Positions 1 through 8,650 of a stretch of DNA of 64,000 nt are shown here, piece after piece. The stretch is from Pseudomonas saliphila (GTDB taxonomy: Bacteria > Pseudomonadota > Gammaproteobacteria > Pseudomonadales > Pseudomonadaceae), in assembly GCF_008638345.1 (NCBI RefSeq), contig NZ_VTVA01000006.1:69366-133365 (forward strand), written 5' to 3'. The notes beneath the pieces are model-generated. The model had not been told where the DNA came from. It ran no database searches and was given only the letters and a program-made list of their open reading frames with translations. The position numbers and the translations under genes were made by a program. Numbering within the stretch: position 1 is the first letter of the stretch; each line of letters begins with the position of its first letter.

Positions 1-55
1 GTCGCCGGACCGCCTCGGCCCGACGGCGTGCGCAGCGCGCCCGACTCCTACAAAA
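1..55. other. Flank outside the left IS end
   Basis: These 55 bases precede the insertion sequence. One forward frame is open from base 1 and would run on into the IS to a stop at about base 88, so this could be the tail of a gene cut by the insertion. Another forward frame also stays open, and the piece is too short to decide or to name a product. Confidence 0.25.
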
Positions 56-80
56 TGAACTGCCCCCAAAAAATTGGACA
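56..80 (+). repeat. Left terminal inverted repeat of IS3-family element
   Basis: This 25-base end starts TGAACTGCCCCC and ends TTGGACA. It matches the reverse complement of 1472-1496 at 23 of 25 positions. TG...CA ends and a GCCCCC block are typical of IS150-like IS3-family elements. Confidence 0.85.
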
Positions 81-86
81 GATTTT

Positions 87-872
87 CTAACGAGCCTCAA
101 CAGCCCGGTTCCTGTATACCACAGGGCTTAGGCTGTTGAGACTCAGCTTGATACGGTCATGGTTGTAGTAGTGGATATACTCATCCAACCCTGTCTTTAG
201 CTCTTCGATACTCTCAAAATGCTTCAGGTAGAAAAACTCGGACTTGAGAGTGCCGAAGAAGCTCTCCATTGCGGCATTGTCCAGACAGTTACCTTTGCGC
301 GACATGCTCTGGCTGACACCGTGGACGGCCAGCTTTTGCCGGTACTGTCGCTGCTGGTAGTGCCACCCCTGATCAGAATGGATCACCAGCTTTGGCTGCT
401 CCTGCAAGCGAACGAGGGCCTTGTTCAGCATGTTGTCGACCAGCGCAAAAGAGGGTCTGTTAGCCATTTCATAAGCGACAATTTCACGGTTGTACAAATC
501 CATTACGGGTGAGAGGTACAGCTTCTTCTGGGCCACCTTGAACTCGGTCACGTCAGTCACCCATTTCTGGTTCGGGCACTGGGCGTGGAAGTTGCGCTCC
601 AGCAGGTTGGGTGCAATCCTGCCGACCTCTCCGCGATACGAACGGTATCTCTTGGGCCGTACAACCGAGCGTAGATTCAGCTCTGCCATCAGACGCTCTA
701 CCACCTTCTTATTGACCAATGTACCCGTTGCACGAAGCACAGCAGTAATACGGCGATACCCGTAAAGCCCGCGCTCCCGAGCGTACACCTGCTGTATCCA
801 CTGTTTGAGCAGGGCATCCTTGTCTGGACGCTGTTGCACCCTGAGCTGATAGTAGAACGTGCTGCGAGCCAA
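87..872 (-). CDS. IS3-family transposase OrfB, DDE integrase catalytic part
   Basis: This frame carries the rve-type catalytic core. The acid triad is visible: Asp in VTDVTEF, Asp in HSDQGWHY and Glu in NAAMESFF, with exactly 35 residues between the last two. An HTH_21-like segment (RERGLYGYRRI) lies near the start. The ATG at 872 is probably not the real start. The same frame stays open upstream to about 960, across the end of orfA, as expected if OrfB is made as an OrfAB fusion by -1 frameshifting. Nothing in the frame looks broken. Confidence 0.88.
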   Translation of the reverse strand: MARSTFYYQLRVQQRPDKDALLKQWIQQVYARERGLYGYRRITAVLRATGTLVNKKVVERLMAELNLRSVVRPKRYRSYRGEVGRIAPNLLERNFHAQCPNQKWVTDVTEFKVAQKKLYLSPVMDLYNREIVAYEMANRPSFALVDNMLNKALVRLQEQPKLVIHSDQGWHYQQRQYRQKLAVHGVSQSMSRKGNCLDNAAMESFFGTLKSEFFYLKHFESIEELKTGLDEYIHYYNHDRIKLSLNSLSPVVYRNRAVEAR

Positions 873-913
873 ACCAGATAGCTTCAGAAGAGAGGCTAGC
901 GGGAACCGGCTTT

Positions 914-1447
914 TCAGCTTCGCAACGATCCGGGTATTTTCTGCCGCCTTCGCCTTTTCTGTTCCTGCAAAGCTTCCAACTCCTTTAGGTAGGCGTTCTC
1001 CATGCGCAAGTATTCAATTTCAGTCATCAATTGCTCGCGTGACTTGAGTGCATCTTCTTTGGCTGGAGGTGGAGCGGGTTTGGGCTTATTCGACATGGCA
1101 GGCTTTCGTTGTTTGGCAAGAGTCTGGGGTTCACTGCCATTACTGTAATACTGGCGCTCCCAGATGCCTACCAGAGACGAGTGGCCCAGACCAAAATGTG
1201 CGGCAACCTGGCGAAGAGAGAGGTGGTGGGCGCGTTTGTATCCCACAACTTCACGCTTGAAGTCAGGAGTGTACTGCTGACCTGGCTTGCTCAGACTGGT
1301 AACCCCGTGGAGCCGATAACTCGACACCCACCGCCGCAGCAGACTGACGTCGACATCAAACTGCCTGGCAACCTTGCGAAAGCCATTATCACCTTCAAGA
1401 TACGCCTTGCAGACCGCGATCCTGAATTGCTCTGTGTACTTGTTCAT
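914..1447 (-). CDS. IS3-family transposase OrfA, helix-turn-helix part
   Basis: The product begins MNKYTEQFRIAVCKAYLEG and contains two helix-turn-helix units (near residues 15-50 and 65-95), followed by a basic, heptad-like C-terminus (EIEYLRMENAYLKELEAL) resembling the leucine zipper of IS3 OrfA proteins. The same frame is open further upstream to 1645, but the ATG at 1447 lies inside the IS and matches the family start. The 3' end overlaps the open part of the orfB frame, as needed for programmed frameshifting. Confidence 0.86.
   Translation of the reverse strand: MNKYTEQFRIAVCKAYLEGDNGFRKVARQFDVDVSLLRRWVSSYRLHGVTSLSKPGQQYTPDFKREVVGYKRAHHLSLRQVAAHFGLGHSSLVGIWERQYYSNGSEPQTLAKQRKPAMSNKPKPAPPPAKEDALKSREQLMTEIEYLRMENAYLKELEALQEQKRRRRQKIPGSLRS
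953..961 (-). other. Candidate -1 frameshift site between orfA and orfB
   Basis: On the reverse strand the sequence reads CAGAAAAGG, an A4G-type slippery run just before the orfA stop. A -1 slip here moves from the orfA frame into the open orfB frame, giving ...EKAKAAENTRIVAKLKS and then the catalytic core. Position and frame fit; whether it functions is inferred. Confidence 0.5.
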
Positions 1448-1471
1448 TCGATCCCCCAGTAAGCTGGATGG

Positions 1472-1496
1472 TGTCCAACTTCTTGGGGGCAGTTCA
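1472..1496 (-). repeat. Right terminal inverted repeat of IS3-family element
   Basis: On the reverse strand it starts TGAACTGCCCCC and ends GTTGGACA. It differs from the left end at two internal positions. It lies 25 bases upstream of the orfA start, the usual place for the orfA-proximal end. Confidence 0.85.
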
Positions 1497-1628
1497 GAAT
1501 GGGGCCTCGCTTTGCTACACAATGCGCGGTCTGGCACTTCATTTCGAGAACCACACAATTGCGGGCGCTTTGCGTGCGGCCGGGATATTATTCGCGCCCC
1601 ATCACGCAGCCTCAAGCATCCGCCCATC

Positions 1629-2399
1629 ATGCCCAGAAACGCCATTTATACCGATCTGTCGGGTTACTACGACTTAATGTGTGCGGATATCGACTACAGG
1701 GCTCAGAGCCAGGGTATTCAGCGGCTGCATCAGTTATTCGGTAATGCTGGAACGACGCATCTTGATCTGGCCTGTGGGACGGGGCCGCATGTGCGGCATC
1801 TTCTGGATGCGGGCTACCAGAGCAGTGGGCTCGACATCAATCAGCCAATGCTGGATCTGGCGTTGAAGCGCTGTCCGGAGGCGCACTTTTCTCTGCAGGA
1901 TATGTGTGGCTTCACGGTGAGCCAGCCAGTCAGCCTGATCACCTGTTTCCTGTATTCCATCCACTACAGTGCCGGCTTGAAGAGGCTGCAGGCATGCATC
2001 GCCAGTGTGCATGCTGCGCTGGTGGCAGGTGGGCTGTTCTGCTTCAACGCTGTCGAGAAACGCATGATCGACAATGCGTCTTGTGTATCGCACACCGCCA
2101 CGCATGCCGACGGTGTATTCAACTTCAGTTCCGGTTGGCATTATTCAGGCGAGGGCGAGCAGCAGTCTTTGAGGCTGCGCATCGAAAGAACCGCTGCTGA
2201 TGAAAGCCATGTATGGCAAGACGAGCACCCTATGGTGGCGGTGAGTTTCAGCGAGCTGATCGAGCTGTTGCAGCCGTATTTTGAGGTCCACGTGCTGGAG
2301 CATGACTACGAGAGCATCCTTCCCTGGGACGGAACATCCGGCAACGCGCTATTCGTCTGCGTGAAGATTGAGGCAGAATCCGGGCGGTGCGAATTCTGA
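1629..2399 (+). CDS. Class I SAM-dependent methyltransferase, substrate unknown
   Basis: The product begins MPRNAIYTDLSGYYDLMC and is 256 residues long. Motif I of Rossmann-fold methyltransferases is clear near residue 45 (DLACGTGPH), followed by an acidic turn (GLDIN) and a motif II/III region (ITCFLYSIHY, GGLFCFNAVE). The YDLMCADIDY start is common in bacterial small-molecule methyltransferases. The frame is open upstream into the IS, but the ATG at 1629 gives a family-like N-terminus. No strong ribosome site precedes it, and the IS end is only about 130 bases upstream, so its native promoter may have been displaced. The substrate cannot be told. Confidence 0.78.
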   Translation: MPRNAIYTDLSGYYDLMCADIDYRAQSQGIQRLHQLFGNAGTTHLDLACGTGPHVRHLLDAGYQSSGLDINQPMLDLALKRCPEAHFSLQDMCGFTVSQPVSLITCFLYSIHYSAGLKRLQACIASVHAALVAGGLFCFNAVEKRMIDNASCVSHTATHADGVFNFSSGWHYSGEGEQQSLRLRIERTAADESHVWQDEHPMVAVSFSELIELLQPYFEVHVLEHDYESILPWDGTSGNALFVCVKIEAESGRCEF

Positions 2400-2488
2400 C
2401 CTAGGGCTTCCGGCTAGCAGCCAACAGCTTTTATTTGGACACTGTCAGATGACTGGCATAAGCTTGGTAGTGGCAATAAGAAATCAGC

Positions 2489-2513
2489 TGGCGCGAGCGG
2501 GATTGCTCGCCAA
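2489..2513. repeat. REP-like stem-loop
   Basis: GCGAGC, six bases, GCTCGC forms a perfect six-pair hairpin with partly pairing flanks. Its composition resembles Pseudomonas REP sequences. It lies in the 274-base gap between the methyltransferase and the diguanylate cyclase, which shows no other structure. Confidence 0.4.
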
Positions 2514-2673
2514 TCGAAGCGTATCCGATATACCGGAATGGAGGCCTCACCCCTTTGCATTATCAGCAAACCGAACTTCACGTATGCGCCTGTGCGGCAT
2601 GCTGTGTGTCAGCCCTGAATAACCGGGTCTGCGGCATGCGCTGCCTACCCACAGACTGTTCGGTCGCGTCAGT

Positions 2674-3711
2674 ATGATAGCTGGCCTGAACTTCGGCAGC
2701 ACACCGGACGAGATAGAAAACCAGCGTAAGCGTTTGTTGCTTTACGCCTCGGCAGCCCTTGGCACTACCTTCCTTTCGACCTTCTGCGTGGTCTCCTTCG
2801 TTCAAGGCCGCACGTTGATGGCCTTTATTCTGCTGCTTTTCGTTGGGATTGTTCTCGCCTGCGCCTACCTCGCGAAGGTACTGGTGCAAGTCCAGCGGGT
2901 CTGCTTGTTTCTTGGGCTGGTGTTGTTCTTTCTATCAAGTTATCTGCTGCTGGGTGGCGGCGCGGACGGCACCGGCGCCTATTGGTCCTATGCTGTGACC
3001 ATGCTCATGGTGCTGCTGGTCGGGCCCAAAATCGGCATGCTGTACATGGCGTTATATCTGCTGCTGAATAGTCTGGCGTTGTCCAGTTCGCTGCCTTTTG
3101 TCTATGCATACTCGGACATCAGTGTTTCGCGGATCATCTCCACCTCGGTCATCCTCTACACCCTGATTCTGGCCAGCGAATGGATCCGGATCGGCTCCTA
3201 CGGCGCCATTTCATCGGCTTCCGAATCGTACCGGGCCCAGGCCAACTCTGATCCGCTGACGCATATTCTCAATCGCCACGGGGTGCAAAGCAGGTTCAAG
3301 GCCCGGCCGCTGGGGTCATCCGCCGCATTGGTGATGATCGACGTCGATCACTTCAAGAACATCAACGATACCCATGGCCATGACTTCGGTGATCGGGTGT
3401 TGGTTTATCTCGCCGAGAGCCTGAAAAAGCATACCAAGGGCGGAGATATTGTCGGGCGCTGGGGTGGCGAAGAGTTTCTGGTAGTGCTCTATGGCACCTC
3501 GATCGACTCAGCCGCTGAACTGATATGCAGAATCAAAGACAACTTTCACAGCGAGCCCCTGAGCAACAACGCAACCAGGGTGCCCGTGACCTTCAGTGCC
3601 GGCATCGCCAATCTGGATCGAGTCGAGGATTTTGAATCCGCCGTCCTTCAGGCTGACAAGCGTTTGTATATGGCCAAGGAGCAGGGCAGGAATCGGGTGG
3701 TAACCGGCTAA
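2674..3711 (+). CDS. Membrane diguanylate cyclase (GGDEF domain)
   Basis: This 345-residue protein should make cyclic di-GMP at the inner membrane. Residues about 22-185 contain around five to six hydrophobic segments; no named sensor domain was recognised. A linker and GGDEF domain follow (about 200-345), with substrate motifs DVDHFKNIND and the active-site signature GGEEF at 264-268, so catalysis looks intact. The allosteric inhibitory site, normally RxxD nine residues before the signature, reads KGGD (255-258), so product inhibition may be weakened. The ribosome site is poor, so the start is uncertain by a few codons. A pel operon, whose PelD normally binds cyclic di-GMP, lies in the same window. 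Confidence 0.88.
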   Translation: MIAGLNFGSTPDEIENQRKRLLLYASAALGTTFLSTFCVVSFVQGRTLMAFILLLFVGIVLACAYLAKVLVQVQRVCLFLGLVLFFLSSYLLLGGGADGTGAYWSYAVTMLMVLLVGPKIGMLYMALYLLLNSLALSSSLPFVYAYSDISVSRIISTSVILYTLILASEWIRIGSYGAISSASESYRAQANSDPLTHILNRHGVQSRFKARPLGSSAALVMIDVDHFKNINDTHGHDFGDRVLVYLAESLKKHTKGGDIVGRWGGEEFLVVLYGTSIDSAAELICRIKDNFHSEPLSNNATRVPVTFSAGIANLDRVEDFESAVLQADKRLYMAKEQGRNRVVTG

Positions 3712-3813
3712 TCCGATCAGGGGTTAGGCAACTATTGGTAACGGTTCAAAGTTGGTGGTGCTCATTGTTGCGGGGTAATAGTTAAGGTTAAGCTCTTGAG
3801 CTGCTGAAGGTTT

Positions 3814-3833
3814 TCGCCGCGGCGGTGCGGCGA
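3814..3833. terminator. Stem-loop between convergent genes
   Basis: TCGCCGC, six bases, GCGGCGA forms a seven-pair GC-rich hairpin in the 210-base gap between the convergent diguanylate cyclase and nrdB genes. No T-run follows on either strand, so intrinsic termination is possible but not well supported. Confidence 0.35.
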
Positions 3834-3921
3834 TCCGATCGCGCCTCCCACGGGATGGGATTTGTGCTCATGGGCAGTGATTGGGGCATCCGCAGGACGC
3901 CCCGGGCTTCAACAGGGTGAA

Positions 3922-5136
3922 TCAATCCCAGCTCAAGGCCCCGCCGGTCTGGTACTCGATCACCCTGGTTTCAAAGAAGTTCTTCTCCTTTTTCAAGTCC
4001 ATGATTTCGCTCATCCAGGGGAAGGGGTTGGTGGTGCTTGGGTATTCTTCTTTCAAACCAATCTGCGTCAGGCGGCGGTTGGCGATGTATTTGAGGTAAT
4101 CCTCCATCATCGCCGCGTTCATGCCAAGCACGCCGCGGGGCATGGTGTCGCGGGCGTATTCGATTTCCAGCTGAGTGCCCTGCAGAATCATCTGCGCGGC
4201 TTCGTCCTGCATAGTGGCATCCCACAGGTGCGGGTTTTCGATCTTGATCTGATTGATCACGTCGATGCCGAAGTTCAGGTGCATGGATTCGTCGCGCAGG
4301 ATGTATTGAAACTGCTCGGCGACGCCGGTCATCTTGTTGCGCCGGCCCATGGACAGAATCTGGCTGAAGCCGCAGTAGAAGAAAATCCCTTCTAGTACAC
4401 AGTAAAACGCGATCAGGTTGCGCAGCAGCTCCCGGTCGGTCTCCAGCGTGCCGGTCTCGAAGGTCGGATCGGAGATCGAGCGCGTGTACTTGAGGCCCCA
4501 GGCGGCTTTTTTCGCGACGCTGGGAATCTCATGGTACATGTTGAAAATCTCACCTTCGTCCATCCCCAATGACTCCACGCAGTACTGGTAGGCGTGGGTG
4601 TGGATTGCCTCTTCGAAGGACTGGCGCAGCAGGTATTGGCGGCACTCGGGGTTGGTGATCAGCCGGTATACGGCCAATACCAGGTTATTGGCAACCAGGG
4701 AGTCGGCGGTGGAGAAGAAGCCGAGGTTGCGCTTGACGATGCGGCGTTCGTCGTCGGTCAGCCCTTCGCGGTTTTTCCACAGAGCGATGTCGGCGGTCAT
4801 GTTTACTTCCTGCGGCATCCAGTGATTGGAGCAGCCGTCGAGGTACTTCTGCCAGGCCCAGTCGTACTTGAAGGGCACAAGTTGGTTGAGATCCGCGCGG
4901 CAGTTGATCATGCGCTTGGCGTCGACGTTTACTCGTGCAGCGGAGCCTTTCAGATCTTCCAGGCCTTCCTGGATGTCGAGCTCGTCCAGAGCCGCCTTGG
5001 CACGGGCGACGGCGTTAGAGTCGTCGCTGGCGACGCGGCGAGCGCTGTCGGTGAGCGCTTGGGTCGAGGTAGCGCTCGACGCTTTCAACGGCGTGGCGGT
5101 GGTGTGTTCGTTGTCTTGGTCGTCCCAGCTGAGCAT
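3922..5136 (-). CDS. nrdB: Ribonucleoside-diphosphate reductase class Ia, beta subunit
   Basis: NrdB holds the di-iron tyrosyl-radical cofactor that starts ribonucleotide reduction in NrdA. The 404-residue product keeps the family residues: metal-ligand Asp in STADSLVA, the EEAIHTHAY block in which the last Tyr aligns with the E. coli radical Tyr122, the Glu of EGIFFYCGF, and the late ESMHLNFG Glu/His pair. The N-terminal 60 residues are low in complexity. The C-terminal tail (about the last 20 residues) should dock to NrdA. It lies downstream of nrdA on the same strand, separated by 281 bases that hold repeats, so the two may be cotranscribed across a repeat-filled spacer. The order matches P. 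aeruginosa PA1155-PA1156. Confidence 0.96.
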   Translation of the reverse strand: MLSWDDQDNEHTTATPLKASSATSTQALTDSARRVASDDSNAVARAKAALDELDIQEGLEDLKGSAARVNVDAKRMINCRADLNQLVPFKYDWAWQKYLDGCSNHWMPQEVNMTADIALWKNREGLTDDERRIVKRNLGFFSTADSLVANNLVLAVYRLITNPECRQYLLRQSFEEAIHTHAYQYCVESLGMDEGEIFNMYHEIPSVAKKAAWGLKYTRSISDPTFETGTLETDRELLRNLIAFYCVLEGIFFYCGFSQILSMGRRNKMTGVAEQFQYILRDESMHLNFGIDVINQIKIENPHLWDATMQDEAAQMILQGTQLEIEYARDTMPRGVLGMNAAMMEDYLKYIANRRLTQIGLKEEYPSTTNPFPWMSEIMDLKKEKNFFETRVIEYQTGGALSWD

Positions 5137-5206
5137 GGGCTAGCTCCTGTTCTGTTGTGTCATTAAATGGTGCGCTTGGGCACTGCTTAGCGTGTTCGCT
5201 GCCGTA

Positions 5207-5390
5207 TGGCGTAGCGCAGGCGCACTACACCCCCAGGGGGCAGCTGGGTTTTGCTGGGATTGGCGTGCGGCTCGGGCTGCGTTCGGACGCGCCGGTTTTC
5301 CTGGGGTTGGCGTGCGCCTGCGCGCCGACAGGATTTGTTGTAGCCGCAGCCGTAGACCTGGCGTAGCGCAGGCGCACTACGCCCCCAGGG
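5207..5390. repeat. REP-like palindromic repeat pair between nrdA and nrdB
   Basis: Two near-identical copies of a roughly 32-base unit (5207-5238 and 5359-5390) begin TGGCGTAGCGCAGGCGC and run through CTAC to CCCCCAGGG. The core GTAGCGC...GCGC-CTAC is an imperfect palindrome. Between them lies a second direct repeat: TTGGCGTGCG preceded by TTTTGCTGGGA or TTTTCCTGGGG. An inverted third copy with a perfect palindromic core lies at 26467-26499, so this is a dispersed family. The elements may affect mRNA stability between the two nrd cistrons. Confidence 0.7.
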
Positions 5391-5417
5391 ATAGCACGAG
5401 CGCTACGCTGAGTTGTT

Positions 5418-8270
5418 TTACTGGCAAGCCTCACAATCGGGTTGGTCGATGGAGCAGGCGTTGGGCACTGGCGCCGGGCCGGACGACACAGCGTTGAGAT
5501 TTCCGGTTTCGACGGTGGATTTTTCCGTGCTGGTCGCGGCCAGGGCACGCAGGTAGTAAGTCGTTTTCAGGCCGCGGTACCAGGCCATGCGATAGGTCAG
5601 ATCGAGTTTCTTGCCCGAGGCACCAGCGATGTACAGGTTCAATGACTGGGCCTGGTCGATCCATTTCTGGCGGCGGCTGGCGGCTTCGACAATCCATTGG
5701 GTATCCACTTCGAATGCCGTGGCGTAGAGGGCTTTGAGGTCCGCTGGCACGCGTTCGATCTGCTGCACCGATCCGTCATAGAACTTCAGATCGTTGACCA
5801 TGACCGGATCCCACAAATTGCGTGCCTTGAGGTCGCGCACCAGATAGGGATTGATCACGGTGAACTCACCGGACAGGTTCGATTTGACATACAGGTTCTG
5901 GTAGGTCGGCTCGATGGACTGGGAAACGCCAGTGATGTTGGCGATGGTCGCCGTCGGGGCGATGGCCATGATGTTGGAGTTGCGCATGCCTTGCTTCACG
6001 CGCGCTCGCAGCGGCTCCCAGTCCAGGGTCTGGCTGCGGTCGACATCGATATACTCGGCGCCACGCTGCTCGGTGAGGATGTCCAGTGAGTCCAGCGGCA
6101 AAATACCCCGGCTCCACAGCGAGCCTTCGAAGCTGGCATAGGCGCCGCGCTCCTCGGCCAGATCGCAGGAGGCCTGAATCGCGTAATAGCTGAGCGCTTC
6201 CATGGACTGGTCGGCAAAGGCGACGGCGGCGTCCGAGCCGTAGGAGGTGTGCTGCAGATAGAGCGCATCCTGAAAACCCATGATGCCGAGGCCGACCGGG
6301 CGGTGTTTGAGGTTGGAGTTCTTTGCCTGCGGCACCGAGTAGTAATTGATGTCGATGACGTTATCCAGCATGCGTACGGCGGTCTTGACCGTGGCAGCCA
6401 GCTTGACGGTATCCAGTTTGCCGTCCTGCATGTGGTTCGGCAGGTTGACCGACCCCAGATTGCACACGGCGATCTCATCGGCCGAGGTGTTCAGCGTGAT
6501 CTCGGTGCACAGGTTGGAGCTGTGGACGACGCCGACGTGCTGCTGCGGGCTGCGCAGATTGCAGGCGTCCTTGAACGTGAACCAGGGATGCCCGGTTTCG
6601 AACAGCATGCTGAGCATCTTGCGCCACAGGTCGCGAGCCTGCAGGGTCTTGTGCAGTTTGAGTGTGCCTTGCTCGGCCAGTGTTTCGTAGTACGTATAGC
6701 GCTGTTCAAAGGCGTTGCCCGTCAGGTCGTGCAGATCGGGCGTATCGGACGGGGAGAACAGCGTCCACCGGCCGTCGTCGAATACACGCTTCATGAACAG
6801 GTCGGGTATCCAGTTGGCGGTGTTCATGTCGTGGGTGCGGCGGCGATCGTCACCGGTATTCTTGCGCAGCTCAAGAAACTCCTCGATATCCAGATGCCAG
6901 GTTTCCAGATAAGCGCAGACCGCGCCCTTGCGCTTGCCGCCCTGGTTTACCGCCACGGCGGTGTCGTTGACCACCTTGAGGAAGGGCACAACGCCCTGGG
7001 ATTTGCCGTTGGTGCCCTTGATGTAAGCGCCCAGTGCGCGCACGTTGGTCCAGTCGTTGCCCAGGCCACCAGCGAATTTGCTGAGCATGGCGTTGTCGTG
7101 GATGGCGTGATAGATGCCGGATAGTTCGTCAGGAACGGTCGTCAGATAGCAGCTCGACAGCTGCGGGCGTAGGGTGCCGGCATTGAACAGGGTCGGCGTT
7201 GACGCCATGTAGTCGAAACGGGAGAGCAGGTTGTAGAACTCGATGGCGCGTGCAGTGCGGTCTGCTTCCTCGATAGCCAGGCCCATGGCGACGCGCATGA
7301 AGAATATCTGCGGCAGTTCGAAGCGCACGCCGCCCTTGTGAATGAAGTAGCGGTCGTAAAGTGTTTGCAGGCCCAGGTAGGTGAATTGCTGATCGCGCTC
7401 ATGCTCGATGGCTGCGCCCAGCGCGGCGAGGTCAAAATCATTCAGACGTGGGTCCAGCAGTTCCAGTTCGACGCCGGTGCTGACGTAGACCGGCAGGGCT
7501 CTGGCGTAATAGTCAGCCATCTGGTGATGCGTGGCGCTGGCGGCCACACCGAGAAAGCCCAGCGCTTCGGCGCGCAAACTGTCCATCAGCAGACGCGCTG
7601 TCACCTGGCTATAGTTCGGCTCGCGTTCCACCAAGGTGCGGGCGGTCATCACCAGAGCAGTGTTGACGTCCTGCTGGGTCACGCCGTCGTACAGATTTTT
7701 CAGTGTTTCGCGCTCGATCAGCTCAGCATCAACTTCGGCCAGACCTTCGCAGGCTTCCATAAGCAGCGTGCGCAACCGTCCAAGGTCCAGCGGCTGCTGG
7801 CTGCCGTCCTTCAGCGTGACGCGAATGCTCGGATGTGCCTCAACGGGTTCGTTGCCTTGGCGCGCTTGCCGCTGGCGGGTATGTTCTTCCCGGTACAGCA
7901 CATAGGCGCGGGCGACTTTCTGTTCACCCGAGCGCATCAGTGCGAGTTCTACCTGATCCTGGATGTCTTCGATGTGCAGGGTGCCGCCGGAGGGCATGCG
8001 CCGCCAGAACGTCGCGGTGATGGTTTCCGTCAGCGTATCGACTACGTTATGAATGCGACTTGAAGCGGCGGCCTGGCTTCCTTCTACACCGAGGAAGGCT
8101 TTGGTGATGGCGACCTTGATCTTGTCATCGGTATAGCTGACCAGCGCGCCATTACGCTTGATGACCCGCAGGCCCCCAGGCGCAGTCACCAAAAGGTCCG
8201 TGTCCGGGTGATTTTCAGCAGGGGTGGCGCCGGTCGAGAGGTGCGTGTCGGGGCCAGGTAATGGCTGCAT
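5418..8270 (-). CDS. nrdA: Ribonucleoside-diphosphate reductase class Ia, alpha subunit
   Basis: NrdA is the catalytic subunit that reduces ribonucleoside diphosphates to deoxy forms in the cytoplasm. The 950-residue length is long for the family, because two ATP-cone-like regions lie at the N-terminus (near 34-130, GGLRVIKRNG, and about 150-240, IRVTLKDGS), as in Pseudomonas NrdA. The barrel domain follows with SSCYLTTV, NLCTEITLN and the radical-transfer region near the end (AWYRGLKTTYYLR, whose YY pair is characteristic). The C-terminus ends in a redox Cys pair (CEACQ). The start ATG at 8270 is preceded by a purine-rich site. The promoter region upstream contains NrdR-box-like sequences. 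Confidence 0.96.
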   Translation of the reverse strand: MQPLPGPDTHLSTGATPAENHPDTDLLVTAPGGLRVIKRNGALVSYTDDKIKVAITKAFLGVEGSQAAASSRIHNVVDTLTETITATFWRRMPSGGTLHIEDIQDQVELALMRSGEQKVARAYVLYREEHTRQRQARQGNEPVEAHPSIRVTLKDGSQQPLDLGRLRTLLMEACEGLAEVDAELIERETLKNLYDGVTQQDVNTALVMTARTLVEREPNYSQVTARLLMDSLRAEALGFLGVAASATHHQMADYYARALPVYVSTGVELELLDPRLNDFDLAALGAAIEHERDQQFTYLGLQTLYDRYFIHKGGVRFELPQIFFMRVAMGLAIEEADRTARAIEFYNLLSRFDYMASTPTLFNAGTLRPQLSSCYLTTVPDELSGIYHAIHDNAMLSKFAGGLGNDWTNVRALGAYIKGTNGKSQGVVPFLKVVNDTAVAVNQGGKRKGAVCAYLETWHLDIEEFLELRKNTGDDRRRTHDMNTANWIPDLFMKRVFDDGRWTLFSPSDTPDLHDLTGNAFEQRYTYYETLAEQGTLKLHKTLQARDLWRKMLSMLFETGHPWFTFKDACNLRSPQQHVGVVHSSNLCTEITLNTSADEIAVCNLGSVNLPNHMQDGKLDTVKLAATVKTAVRMLDNVIDINYYSVPQAKNSNLKHRPVGLGIMGFQDALYLQHTSYGSDAAVAFADQSMEALSYYAIQASCDLAEERGAYASFEGSLWSRGILPLDSLDILTEQRGAEYIDVDRSQTLDWEPLRARVKQGMRNSNIMAIAPTATIANITGVSQSIEPTYQNLYVKSNLSGEFTVINPYLVRDLKARNLWDPVMVNDLKFYDGSVQQIERVPADLKALYATAFEVDTQWIVEAASRRQKWIDQAQSLNLYIAGASGKKLDLTYRMAWYRGLKTTYYLRALAATSTEKSTVETGNLNAVSSGPAPVPNACSIDQPDCEACQ

Positions 8271-8286
8271 GGGTTTCTCCTTTGCT

Positions 8287-8300
8287 CACTATATGTAGTG
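8287..8300. promoter_or_regulatory. Candidate NrdR box, nrdA-proximal
   Basis: CACTATATGTAGTG lies 17 bases upstream of the nrdA start and fits the partly palindromic NrdR box shape (ACAC-TATAT-GTG core). No clear partner box lies at the usual helical spacing. NrdR is an ATP/dATP-sensing repressor of reductase genes. Confidence 0.55.
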
Positions 8301-8396
8301 GTTGGTGTTTGTCATGAATATGCTGTGCCTGGAGCTCTTGGTTAGCATCAGTTCTGTTGTGCGGTGTTTTCATCCCTAAGGCTGGCTTAGAGGTTG

Positions 8397-8441
8397 TCGT
8401 ATATGTAGTGCCATGCGTAATTATTGGCACAAGATAGTGTG
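8397..8441. promoter_or_regulatory. Candidate paired NrdR boxes
   Basis: Two box-like 14-mers, TCGTATATGTAGTG (8397-8410) and CACAAGATAGTGTG (8428-8441), have centres 31 bases apart, three helical turns, which is the spacing reported for functional NrdR box pairs. They lie about 130-170 bases upstream of nrdA in the divergent promoter it shares with the two-component genes. Binding is inferred. Confidence 0.6.
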
Positions 8442-8549
8442 GTATTGGCGAGGGTGCAAGTGTTGGACACAGAAATGCGTGGAGGGGGTGTAGCGATAAC
8501 AGCGCCGTTTCAGGCGTACATGCGCCCGTCGTCTGGCTTGGCGCGTTAA

Positions 8550-8563
8550 TACAAGATATTGTG
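8550..8563. promoter_or_regulatory. Candidate NrdR-like box near the response regulator
   Basis: TACAAGATATTGTG contains the near-perfect palindrome ACAAGATATTGT. It lies about 90 bases upstream of the response-regulator start, so it could act on that gene or add to the nrdA control region. It resembles the box at 8428-8441. Confidence 0.4.
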
Positions 8564-8650
8564 GTTTGTGTATTTGCGAGTGACCGCTGCAGGGCGTTCG
8601 GGCGCTGATGCTACAATGCCGCGCTGAGCTAGAACGCACCGGGTGAACAC

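Larger units (their letters stand above)
56..1496 (-). mobile_element. IS3-family (IS150-like) insertion sequence, about 1.44 kb
   Basis: The element is bounded by 25-base inverted repeats and carries two overlapping reverse-strand frames, orfA and orfB, the standard IS3 layout in which a -1 frameshift gives the OrfAB transposase. OrfB keeps a complete D-D-(35)-E triad and both ends are present, so it looks potentially active. No 3-4 base target duplication is visible: the bases outside the left end (aaaa) and right end (gaat) do not match. This could reflect a flanking rearrangement or later mutation. Confidence 0.88.

Noticed and set aside
6249..7124. Long forward frame of 291 codons opposite nrdA
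   Set aside because: It lies wholly antisense to a certain nrdA gene, has no recognisable motif and reflects the codon bias of GC-rich DNA.
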